Shown here: positions 24,790 through 32,238 of the stretch, in pieces | How positions within the stretch are numbered: position 1 is the first letter of the stretch | How the letters are laid out: each line of letters begins with the position of its first letter | Assembly: GCA_903842065.1 (NCBI GenBank) | Contig: CAIMKZ010000093.1 | Coordinates: forward strand, 62,001-126,000 | Direction: 5' to 3' | DNA length: 64,000 bases | Origin: an uncultured Acidobacteriaceae bacterium | GTDB taxonomy: Bacteria; Acidobacteriota; Terriglobia; Terriglobales; Acidobacteriaceae | Program-made: the position numbers and the translations under genes | Notes under the pieces: generated by a model | Databases searched by the model: none | Told to the model about the DNA's origin: nothing | What the model saw: only the letters and a program-made list of their open reading frames with translations

Positions 24790-25788
24790 GTGAAAAAGGC
24801 TATTGTTGCCGTTGCGTTGTTTGTGTTGGCACTGACCGGCGCCCAGGCGCAGAAGATCACTGCGGCCGGCGCAACCTTCCCCTATCCGATTTATTCCAAG
24901 TGGTTTACTGAGTACTCGGCCGCACACCCCGGCGTTGAAATCAACTACCAGTCGATCGGTTCCGGTGCGGGCATCCGTCAGGTTACGGCGGGCACGGTGG
25001 ACTTTGGCGCTTCCGACATGCCCATGGCGGACAACGATCTCGCCGCATCCAAGATCAAGCTGGTGCACATTCCCACGGTCCTCGGAGCAGTAGTGCCAAT
25101 CTTCAACGTACCCGGCGTGAGCGATCTGCGCTTCAGCCCAGACGTGCTGGCAGACATCTATCTCAACAAGATCACCACCTGGGCCGATCCCCGCATCGCC
25201 AAGGACAACCCGGGCGTCAAGCTGCCTGACCAGAAGATCATCTCCGTGCATCGTTCCGACGGTTCGGGCACAAGCTTCATCTTCTCCGACTATCTCAGCA
25301 AGGTCAGCAAGGAGTGGAAGGACTCGGTTGGCGCCGGTTCCTCGCCCAACTGGCCGGGCGGCGTCGGTGGCAAGGGCAACGAGGGCGTGGCCGGCATGGT
25401 TCGCCAGGTTCCCGGCTCCATCGGCTACGTCGAGCTGATCTATGCTCTCCAGAACAAGATCACCTTCGGCTCCATCAAGAACGCGGCCGGCAACTTCGTC
25501 AAGGGCTCCATCGAAGGCGTTACCGCCGCTGGTGCAAGCGCCACCATCCCCGCCGACTTCCGCGTCTCCATCACCAATGCTCCGGGCGCGAAGGCTTATC
25601 CGATCTCAAGCTTCACCTATCTGCTGATTCCGGTGAAGGCTGCCGACCCGGCCAAGGGCAAGGTCATCAGGGACATGCTCAACTGGATCGTCAAGTCCGG
25701 CCAGAGCGAAGTCGAGTCGCTCTCCTACGCTCCGCTCCCCAAGTCGGTAGTGGACAACGTGCTCAAGGCCATCTACGCGTTGCAGTAA
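24790..25788 (+). CDS. pstS: Phosphate ABC transporter substrate-binding protein
   Basis: A 332-residue periplasmic phosphate-binding protein of the high-affinity Pst system. It has a signal peptide (VKKAIVAVALFVLALTGAQA), then KITAAGATFPYPIYSKW, the phosphate-binding blocks NYQSIGSGAGIRQV and VDFGASDMPM, and HRSDGSGTSFIFSDYL. GTG 24790 follows AAGGAG at 7 nt; ATG 24754 would place residues before the signal peptide. pstC, pstA and pstB are not adjacent, so the gene is separated from its transporter. The hairpin at its ribosome binding site suggests post-transcriptional control. Confidence 0.94.
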   Translation: MKKAIVAVALFVLALTGAQAQKITAAGATFPYPIYSKWFTEYSAAHPGVEINYQSIGSGAGIRQVTAGTVDFGASDMPMADNDLAASKIKLVHIPTVLGAVVPIFNVPGVSDLRFSPDVLADIYLNKITTWADPRIAKDNPGVKLPDQKIISVHRSDGSGTSFIFSDYLSKVSKEWKDSVGAGSSPNWPGGVGGKGNEGVAGMVRQVPGSIGYVELIYALQNKITFGSIKNAAGNFVKGSIEGVTAAGASATIPADFRVSITNAPGAKAYPISSFTYLLIPVKAADPAKGKVIRDMLNWIVKSGQSEVESLSYAPLPKSVVDNVLKAIYALQ

Positions 25789-25812
25789 AGCAAAACTATT
25801 TTCTCCATGTCT

Positions 25813-25849
25813 GAGGGTCCGGTCATAAGGCCGGACCCTCTTCTTCTTT
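25813..25849 (+). terminator. Intrinsic terminator after pstS
   Basis: GAGGGTCCGG-8-CCGGACCCTC (perfect 10-bp stem, 25813-25840) followed by TTCTTCTTT. Confidence 0.85.
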
Positions 25850-25932
25850 GGGGCGCGGCCGCAAGAGCGTATCATCGGGTCCATCTTCCAACTTCCATCG
25901 TCAAACGGGATGAAACCCCACGAGGTAATCTC

Positions 25933-27276
25933 ATGCGCTCTTCAAAATTCATACCTGTCTATGCGGCCCTGTTTATTCTTTTGCTCTCCATGGCATCGGC
26001 GGCACTTTGCGCCGAGAGCGGCCATCCGCTGCGTGCCGGCGCGGCAAAGATCGACATCACGCCCACCAATCTTCACAACCTCAACTCCTTCGGCGGAGAC
26101 TTCAAGGCCGTGCACGATCCCATCTACGCCCGCGCCCTGGTGCTCGACAACGGCGTGAACACCGCTGCTCTTGTCACGCTCGATCTGGTCGAATCCGGCG
26201 ACACCATGCCGGTCCGCGAGCGCATCCAGAAAGAGCTGGGCATTCCCGCCGATCACATCATGATCACGTCGAGCCACGACCACAGCGCGCCACGCATCGG
26301 CTCGGTCACGCCCGGCGGCATCGCGCACCCGGCAACCGCTGAGAACCTCGCCTACACCGTCACCGTCTTCGACAAGATCGTTGCGGCCGTCAAGCAGGCC
26401 AAGTCCGTGCTTCAGCCGGCCAAGGTCGGCTTCGCCACCGGCACGGCCGACCTCAACATCAACCGCGACGAACTCATCCCCGGCCGCGGCTGGGGCCAGG
26501 GCTATAACCCCGACGGACACTCCGACAAGACCGTATGGGTGCTCAAGATTATCTCTCTCGATGGCAGACCCATCGCCATCTTCTTCGACTACTCTTCGCA
26601 CTCCACGGTCGTCCTCGGAACAGGCGAGCTCAGCGGCGACCTCGGTGGCGCTGCCGAGCGATTCGTCGAGGCCCGCTTCGACAACAAGATCGTGGCTCTC
26701 TACTCGATGGGCGCGGCCGGCGACCAGAACCCCAAGATCATGCAGTCGGGCGGACGCGGGCCGGAGAGCGCGGCGGCCGCGCTTCCCGCCACCGGCACCA
26801 GCACCAGCCACGCCAACGCCTACGACTCGGTCAACGCATTTGGCCTCGTCCTCGGCACTGAGGTAGTGCGCGTCGCAGACGGCATTAAGGAACTCAGCTC
26901 CACCGCCCGCATCGAGGCCGGTGAAAAGATCGTCTCCTGCCCCATCAAAAAGGGCGTCAATCAGATGGGCGACCTCAAGCAGGACAACGTCACGTCCATG
27001 CCCCTGCACCTCGGGCTGATCCTCATCAACGACGTGGCCCTCACCGGCGTATCGGGCGAGGTTGTAACCAACATCTACTGGCACCTCAAGAAGACCTCGC
27101 CTCTGGTCAACACCGTGATGCTCACCCTGGCCAACGACCGCGCGGGATATATCGCCGACGACCTTTCCTACGACACACCGTACTTCGCGGTCAACGGTAC
27201 ACCCTTTGCGCGGGGATGCGCGGAGCCTAACATCGTCAACGGGCTCTCCGCCATGATCAGCGAGAAGCTCCAGTAA
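25933..27276 (+). CDS. Secreted neutral/alkaline ceramidase-like hydrolase
   Basis: The 447-residue exported protein has a signal peptide (FIPVYAALFILLLSMASAALC) and the N-terminal catalytic domain of the neutral ceramidase family: GAAKIDITP, a zinc-binding SSHDHSAPR, FDYSSHSTVVLG and YSMGAAGDQNP. Classical ceramidases are ~650-750 residues with a C-terminal Ig-like domain, which is missing here, so the substrate may be another amide or ester. ATG 25933 begins the signal peptide. Monocistronic, between two terminators. Confidence 0.8.
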   Translation: MRSSKFIPVYAALFILLLSMASAALCAESGHPLRAGAAKIDITPTNLHNLNSFGGDFKAVHDPIYARALVLDNGVNTAALVTLDLVESGDTMPVRERIQKELGIPADHIMITSSHDHSAPRIGSVTPGGIAHPATAENLAYTVTVFDKIVAAVKQAKSVLQPAKVGFATGTADLNINRDELIPGRGWGQGYNPDGHSDKTVWVLKIISLDGRPIAIFFDYSSHSTVVLGTGELSGDLGGAAERFVEARFDNKIVALYSMGAAGDQNPKIMQSGGRGPESAAAALPATGTSTSHANAYDSVNAFGLVLGTEVVRVADGIKELSSTARIEAGEKIVSCPIKKGVNQMGDLKQDNVTSMPLHLGLILINDVALTGVSGEVVTNIYWHLKKTSPLVNTVMLTLANDRAGYIADDLSYDTPYFAVNGTPFARGCAEPNIVNGLSAMISEKLQ

Positions 27277-27302
27277 GCGAGTTCTGGTCCGATGGCAAAA
27301 CA

Positions 27303-27337
27303 AGGCCCGCTTGCTTATGCGAACGGGCCTAGTTTTC
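27303..27337. terminator. Terminator between ceramidase-like gene and cyaY
   Basis: AGGCCCG at 27303-27309 pairs with CGGGCCT at 27324-27330, followed by AGTTTTC. It separates convergent genes and may act both ways. Confidence 0.75.
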
Positions 27338-27352
27338 TGTGCTCCAATACGC

Positions 27353-27676
27353 CTACTGCGCCAGATGTTCTTTGATCAGCCGTTCCATGAGCGGAATCAT
27401 GGCTTCGCCGGTACGCGGGAGCAGGAAACCAGCCTGCGCCTCGTCCCAATCGAGCTTGAAGCTCGTCGCGAGCGCCGAGATCCAGATCTGGCGCACCGGC
27501 GTGTTGGGAGTGACGACGAACTTGGCCGCCGGCTCCTCGAACAGAACGTTCAGCACCCCGTTCTGCTCTTCGACCTCGAAGCCTGCGTTGTCGGCCTCTT
27601 CGAGCTCGTAGAGGTGCTGCTTGAGCTGCTCAATGGCGTCTTCGGCGGCGCGGCGGAACTCGGTCTCGTCCTGCAT
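27353..27676 (-). CDS. cyaY: Frataxin-like iron donor protein CyaY
   Basis: A 107-residue small acidic protein of the frataxin family, which binds iron and modulates Fe-S cluster assembly. The acidic first helix (DETEFRRAAEDAIEQL ... YELEEAD), then GVLNVLFEEPAAKFVVTPNTPVRQIWIS with the conserved Q-I-W core and an FKLDWDEAQAGF strand, match the fold. ATG 27676 is chosen over TTG 27682 because TACACT lies exactly 6 nt before it. Monocistronic. Confidence 0.85.
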   Translation of the reverse strand: MQDETEFRRAAEDAIEQLKQHLYELEEADNAGFEVEEQNGVLNVLFEEPAAKFVVTPNTPVRQIWISALATSFKLDWDEAQAGFLLPRTGEAMIPLMERLIKEHLAQ

Positions 27677-27682
27677 GGACAA

Positions 27683-27688
27683 AGTGTA
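27683..27688 (-). promoter_or_regulatory. Putative -10 hexamer (TACACT) for leaderless cyaY
   Basis: On the minus strand TACACT is followed by 6 nt and then ATG 27676, as before polA. Confidence 0.45.
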
Positions 27689-27814
27689 GCAGGGGTCAGG
27701 ATAGGCGGGCCGGGGCAGGGTACTAACCTGCGGAACTTGAGCGTGTGTCAGATTAGGGCAGCATTTCGTCGAAGGTAATTAAAGTCTCTCCCTGCCACGC
27801 CGATAGATGTCGGT

Positions 27815-28087
27815 ATGGAGATCGCACCCATCGCCGGAGTTCGCATCCTGCCAGTGACGAAGGCGCGCCCCGTAGATCCCGAACTCGCCCCGTCCTACGA
27901 TGTCGATGCAGCGGTCCGGCTCGATGAAGACACCTACTCCCCCAACGGCCGCAAAGCCGCCGGCGCAGAGGAGCCGGAGGAGGAGATCGACGAGCCCGAG
28001 GACATGGACGACGACGAATTCGGCTGGCAGCCCCGGCCCCGGCACCCCGAAAGCAACCGGCGCAGCAAGTTCAGCTTCTTCGCCTAG
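27815..28087 (+). CDS. Hypothetical acidic protein
   Basis: A 90-residue protein with no recognised domain. It starts MEIAPIAGVRILPVTKARPVD and has a highly acidic low-complexity middle (EEPEEEIDEPEDMDDDEFGW) and a basic tail, so it is probably soluble and partly disordered. GC-rich codon use like its neighbours suggests a real gene. No partner is evident. Confidence 0.5.
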   Translation: MEIAPIAGVRILPVTKARPVDPELAPSYDVDAAVRLDEDTYSPNGRKAAGAEEPEEEIDEPEDMDDDEFGWQPRPRHPESNRRSKFSFFA

Positions 28088-28109
28088 TACCTACGATCAA
28101 AGCTCGCTA

Positions 28110-28163
28110 ATTCTATAGAATCAAATAGATAAAACAAAAATCAACCTGATTCTGGTTCCAGAA
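28110..28163. promoter_or_regulatory. Two palindromes upstream of the TetR operon
   Basis: ATTCTATAGAAT (28110-28121, perfect) and TTCTGG-TT-CCAGAA (28150-28163) lie in the AT-rich gap before the TetR gene. They differ from the presumed TetR operator at 28230 and may bind other regulators. Confidence 0.35.
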
Positions 28164-28229
28164 AAAGTAGCCATTCCACACGACACTTCACAAATCGGCT
28201 TGCATACCGGGTTGCGCTTGGGGTATTTT

Positions 28230-28243
28230 ACTAACTGGTTAGT
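28230..28243. promoter_or_regulatory. TetR-type operator overlapping the regulator start region
   Basis: ACTAAC-TG-GTTAGT is a near-perfect palindrome ending 5 nt before the ATG of the TetR gene. Its position fits autorepression of the whole four-gene efflux operon. Confidence 0.65.
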
Positions 28244-28248
28244 TAAAT

Positions 28249-29037
28249 ATGAGCGCAAAAGCCAAATCCATCCCCTCCGCCGCCAACGCCGAGCAGCCCG
28301 CAGACAAGGCTGCCGAGTCCCGCGAGCGCATCCTCGACGCGGCCCTCAAGGAGTTCAGCGCCAACGGCCTGGCCGGCGCGCGCACCGAGCGCATCGCCGC
28401 CGAAGCCGGCGTCAACAAGGCCCTGCTCTACTACTACTTCGCCAGCAAGGAGAAGCTCTACGCGGCGGCTCTTGAATCCGTAGCCATCCGCGTCCGCGAC
28501 AGCTCGCTGGCGGTGCTGAGCAAAGCTGCAAGCCCCGGAGAACGCGTCCTGCGCGCCGCGCTCAACCACTTCGACCGCATCCTCACCCAGCGCGAGTTTC
28601 AAAGCCTCATGCAGCAGGAGATGATCCGCATGCATCGGGGCGAGAGCAGCGCTCTCGATGTGCTGGCCGAGCTCGTCTTCCGGCCCTTGTTCGCGGCCTT
28701 TGAGACCAGCGTTCGCGAGGGCATCGCGTCGGGCGAACTGATCGATGTGGACTGGCTCCAGATTCCCATGGCCGCAATGGGCGCAAACGTCTTCTACTTT
28801 CTCAGCGCGCCGGTCTGGCGGATGCTGATGGACTTCGATCCCTTCTCGGCAGAGGCGCTTAGAACGAGGCGCAGCGCGCTGGTCCGCTTCCTTGCACTGG
28901 CAATTTTCACCGATCGCAAGCGTGGCTCGGAGTTGGCCGAAAGCATCCTGGCCGAGACGCCGGAGCCGAAGGCGATTGAAGCGCATGAACCGCCGGTATG
29001 GCGCAGGAATCTAAAGGTTGAGGGCAAAAGCGAGTGA
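28249..29037 (+). CDS. TetR/AcrR family transcriptional regulator
   Basis: A 262-residue repressor. The N-terminal HTH (SRERILDAALKEFSANGLAGARTERIAAEAGVNKALLYYYFASKEKLY, ~25-70) is typical TetR; the helical C-terminal half is the ligand and dimer domain, followed by a tail containing EPKAIEAHEPPVW. Its stop overlaps the HlyD gene (GTGA), so it leads the operon. The layout TetR-HlyD-ABC ATPase-ABC permease matches the E. coli cecR-ybhGFSR arrangement. The palindrome just upstream is the likely operator. Confidence 0.9.
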   Translation: MSAKAKSIPSAANAEQPADKAAESRERILDAALKEFSANGLAGARTERIAAEAGVNKALLYYYFASKEKLYAAALESVAIRVRDSSLAVLSKAASPGERVLRAALNHFDRILTQREFQSLMQQEMIRMHRGESSALDVLAELVFRPLFAAFETSVREGIASGELIDVDWLQIPMAAMGANVFYFLSAPVWRMLMDFDPFSAEALRTRRSALVRFLALAIFTDRKRGSELAESILAETPEPKAIEAHEPPVWRRNLKVEGKSE

Positions 29038-30098
29038 ATCCACGTAATCGAGTCTTCATGATTCTGGGCCTGCTGGTTGCGGGTTCGCTGGTCTGGTACT
29101 TCACGACGACGAACCGCTCAACGGACCTGCAACTGATCGGCACCGTCGATGCCAACGAGGTCGTCGTCAGCTCGCGGATTCCCGGCAGGCTTGCGACGCT
29201 GAAGGTCACCGAAGGCGACGCCGTCAAAGCCGGTCAGCTGATCGCTACCATCGAATCGTCGGACCTTGACGCGGCTCTTGCTGCGGCAGAGGCTGCGGCC
29301 AGCGGCGGCAAGTGGCGGCTGAGCGCTGCCCAGGCCACCGAGCGCGAGAACCGCGGCGAGACAGAGAGCGGCGTAGCCGCGGCCGAGGCTCAAGTGAAGT
29401 CGGCGCAAGCCACGCTTGCTCAGGCACAGGCTCAGCTTGCGCGCCAGAAGGCCGACACCAGCCGCACGGTAGCGCTTGCGGCGCAGGGCATCGCCAGCCA
29501 GCAGGCAAGGGACGAAGCTGTAGCCGGTCAGCAAGCAGCCGAGGCCGCCGTGAATACAACGATGGCAAATGTGGCCCAGTCCGAGGCGGCATTGCGGCAG
29601 GCTCGCGCCCACGTGTTGCTGGTCGAGGTCGCGGCGCATTCGGCGAGCGAGTCCCGTGATGCTGCCGCCAACTCCCGCGCGATCGCGGCACAGGCCCGCG
29701 TCCAGCGCAGCTACGCAGAGATTGTTGCTCCGGCCGACGGCATCGTGAACGTGTGGGCGGCCCGGCAAGGCGAAGTGGTCGCGGCTGGAACTGCGATCGT
29801 TACCATCATGGACCTGAGCCAGACCTGGGTCTACGCGCCGCTGCCAGAGACGCAGGCAGACGCCGTAAAGCTCGGCGACACGCTGCGTGTAGTGATGCCA
29901 AGCGGCGCCGCGCTCGATGGCAAGGTGATCGCCAAGATGACCGAGGCAGACTTCGCCACCCAGCGCGATGTAAGCAAGCGCAAGCGCGACATTCGCACCG
30001 TGCAGCTCAAACTTCTCATCCCGAATCCCGGCGCCGCGTATGTGCCGGGGATGTCGGCAGAGGTCTACATTCCGGCAAGCAGGCTGGTGAAGCAGTGA
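29034..30098 (+). CDS. HlyD-family periplasmic adaptor (YbhG-like)
   Basis: A 354-residue membrane fusion protein linking the ABC pump to an outer-membrane channel. It has an N-terminal membrane anchor (VFMILGLLVAGSLVWYF), a first biotinyl-lipoyl half (VVVSSRIPGRLATLKVTEGDAVKAGQLIA), a long Ala/Gln-rich coiled coil (~80-215), the second lipoyl half (IVAPADGIVNVWAARQGEVVAAGT) and a beta barrel ending in PGMSAEVYIP. The start is GTG 29034, coupled to the TetR stop; its stop is coupled to the ATPase start. Confidence 0.9.
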   Translation: MNPRNRVFMILGLLVAGSLVWYFTTTNRSTDLQLIGTVDANEVVVSSRIPGRLATLKVTEGDAVKAGQLIATIESSDLDAALAAAEAAASGGKWRLSAAQATERENRGETESGVAAAEAQVKSAQATLAQAQAQLARQKADTSRTVALAAQGIASQQARDEAVAGQQAAEAAVNTTMANVAQSEAALRQARAHVLLVEVAAHSASESRDAAANSRAIAAQARVQRSYAEIVAPADGIVNVWAARQGEVVAAGTAIVTIMDLSQTWVYAPLPETQADAVKLGDTLRVVMPSGAALDGKVIAKMTEADFATQRDVSKRKRDIRTVQLKLLIPNPGAAYVPGMSAEVYIPASRLVKQ

Positions 30099-31129
30099 TA
30101 GCAGCCGCAAACAGCAACGGCAGCCAGCCGCGGCCCATCGCCATCGAGGTCGACAACATCGTCAAGAAGTACGGCGACTTCGAGGCCGTCAAGGGCGTGA
30201 GCTTTCAGGTGGCCGAGGGCGAGATCTTCGGACTGCTCGGCCCCAACGGCGCAGGTAAAAGCACGCTCATCCGCATGATGACGACGCTCATCCCGGCCAC
30301 GGCCGGCCGCGCTCTCGTAGCCGGCCTCGATGTAGCCAGGGTCCCGGACGACGTGCGCCGGCTCATCGGCGTCATCCCGCAGGCGCTCACCAGCGACCCG
30401 GAACTTACGGTCGAAGAAAACCTCTCCATCTACGCCAAGCTCTACAGCGTGCCGCGCGCAAAACGCGAGAAGAACATCGCCGAAGTTCTCGAAGCCGTTG
30501 ACCTGACCAGGTGGCGCACTGCCCAGACCAAGACGCTCTCGGGCGGCATGAGAAGGCGGCTTGAGATTGCGCGCGGCCTTGTGCACGATCCCATGATCTT
30601 CTTTCTCGACGAGCCGACCACCGGCCTTGATCCGGTCTCGCGCATCGCGGTCTGGGAGATGCTCAACCATCTGAAAGCTACGCGCAACCTCACCATCCTG
30701 ATCACTACGCACTACATGGAAGAGGCCGACAAGCTCTGCGACCGCATCGCGATTGTGGATCACGGCAAGCTGGTCGCTCTCGGCACTCCCGCCGAGCTCA
30801 AGAACAGCGTAGCCGGAGCCAACGTGATCGAGGTGCACTTCAACCGTGAGACCGAGGAGTGGCGCGAGCGGCTGGAGAAACTCGACGGCGTAACCGAGGT
30901 GATAGCGGAGAGCGCCGGATTCTATCGCGTGATTACGCGCTCGGGCTCGGCGACGACGATGCAGTTAGTCGAGATGGCGGCGCGCCTCGGCGAGACCCTC
31001 ACCTCGCTGAGCGTGCAGAACACCACGCTGGACGATGTATTCGTCCACTACACAGGCAGGCAGTTGCGCGACGAGCAGGTCAAGCCCAAGAACTTCGCCA
31101 TGCCTGTGCGCGAGGGGACGTACTCATGA
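30095..31129 (+). CDS. ABC exporter ATP-binding protein (YbhF-like)
   Basis: The 344-residue ATPase has Walker A GPNGAGKST (~49), Q-loop in GVIPQALTSDPELT, signature LSGGMRRRLEIARG, Walker B FFLDEPTTGLDP and the H-loop in ITTHYMEEADKL, followed by a DrrA/YbhF-type C-terminal domain ending in VFVHYTGRQLRDE. It has one nucleotide-binding domain, whereas E. coli YbhF has two fused. GTG 30095 overlaps the HlyD stop. The substrate is probably a hydrophobic or cationic compound, by family only. Confidence 0.9.
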   Translation: MIAAANSNGSQPRPIAIEVDNIVKKYGDFEAVKGVSFQVAEGEIFGLLGPNGAGKSTLIRMMTTLIPATAGRALVAGLDVARVPDDVRRLIGVIPQALTSDPELTVEENLSIYAKLYSVPRAKREKNIAEVLEAVDLTRWRTAQTKTLSGGMRRRLEIARGLVHDPMIFFLDEPTTGLDPVSRIAVWEMLNHLKATRNLTILITTHYMEEADKLCDRIAIVDHGKLVALGTPAELKNSVAGANVIEVHFNRETEEWRERLEKLDGVTEVIAESAGFYRVITRSGSATTMQLVEMAARLGETLTSLSVQNTTLDDVFVHYTGRQLRDEQVKPKNFAMPVREGTYS

Positions 31130-32238
31130 ACCGCATGTGGGCCATTGTCGAACGCGAGATGCGGAAGTTCTTCCGCTCGCCGGTGCTCATGCTGCTCAGC
31201 ATGGTGCTGCCGCTGGTGCAGCTGGTCATTCTGGGCAACGCCTTCGGAGGCAAGATCACAAATGCGCGCGTAGGCGTCGTCGATTACGATCGCGGCCCGC
31301 AGGCTGTGAAGATCCGCGAGTCTTTCGCGGCCATCGCCGCCAACGTAAACACCTTCCGCACCACCGACTATCCCGACGAGCGCACCGCGCAGGATGCTGT
31401 GCGCACCGGCAAGATCGACGCGGCCGTGGTGATTCCCGCGCAGTACTCCAAGCGGGTGTACTCGGGTGAGCGGCCAAGGATCGGACTCGTCGTCGACAAC
31501 TCCGACCAGTTCGTCTCTGGCTCAATCCAGAGCGAGATGCAGTCGCTGGTTGAGGCGCTGAACGCGCCGGCGATCACCGCCCCCATCAAGAAAACTACGC
31601 TGCTTGAAGTCGTCGAGCTCTACCCCTACGTCGCCTACATGAAGTTTCTGCTCTCCGGCTCCATTGCGCTGGCCATGTACGTCTCGGTCATGATCGGCGG
31701 CGGCATGCTCTACATCGACGACAAGGCGCGCGGCGTGCACGAGGGCTATCTGGTCACTCCCATCACAAAGTTCGAGCTGGTAATGGGCCTCAACATCGCG
31801 GGAGCAATCAAGGCCGTGCTGTCCGGCATATCGCTTACGGTGATTGGCTCGCTGATCGCCGGACTCGACACCATCTTTCATCCCATGCGCGACCTTCAGT
31901 TGCTGGCGCTGATCCTGACCACCTCGATCGCCTTCAACGGCATGATGTTTCTGATGATGGTGCGGGTGAGCGATCCGCTGGTTCCGAGGGCGATGTTCGG
32001 GGTGCTGAACACGCTGCTGTTCTTCCCCTCGGGCTCCATCTATCCGGTCACAGCGTTTCCCAAGTGGCTGCGCGCAATTGCCATCGTCGATCCCTTTACC
32101 TATTCGATCCACGGGTTCAAGGAGATTTTGCTCAAGGACGGCGGCTGGGTCTCAATCTACGGAGACATAGCGTTTCTTGGGATATGCGGAGTAGGTTGCC
32201 TGCTGGTGGCGAACTGGCTCTTCAAGCGGGAGCTGTAG
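31126..32238 (+). CDS. ABC-2 type permease (YbhS/YbhR-like)
   Basis: The 370-residue integral membrane subunit has an N-terminal membrane helix (VLMLLSMVLPLVQLVILGNAF), an extracytoplasmic domain (~40-170) and about five C-terminal membrane helices with the ABC-2 motifs ARGVHEGYLVTPITKFELVMG and LNTLLFFPSGSIYPVTAFP. Only one permease gene is present, so it probably works as a homodimer. Start ATG 31126 is coupled to the ATPase; the end overlaps the convergent histidine kinase by 17 nt. Confidence 0.9.
   Translation: MNRMWAIVEREMRKFFRSPVLMLLSMVLPLVQLVILGNAFGGKITNARVGVVDYDRGPQAVKIRESFAAIAANVNTFRTTDYPDERTAQDAVRTGKIDAAVVIPAQYSKRVYSGERPRIGLVVDNSDQFVSGSIQSEMQSLVEALNAPAITAPIKKTTLLEVVELYPYVAYMKFLLSGSIALAMYVSVMIGGGMLYIDDKARGVHEGYLVTPITKFELVMGLNIAGAIKAVLSGISLTVIGSLIAGLDTIFHPMRDLQLLALILTTSIAFNGMMFLMMVRVSDPLVPRAMFGVLNTLLFFPSGSIYPVTAFPKWLRAIAIVDPFTYSIHGFKEILLKDGGWVSIYGDIAFLGICGVGCLLVANWLFKREL

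Noticed and set aside
25942..27303. 453-codon minus-strand open frame opposite the ceramidase-like gene
   Set aside because: GC-rich third-position shadow; the plus-strand protein has a signal peptide and family motifs, the minus frame is Val/Gly/Asp-rich without domains.
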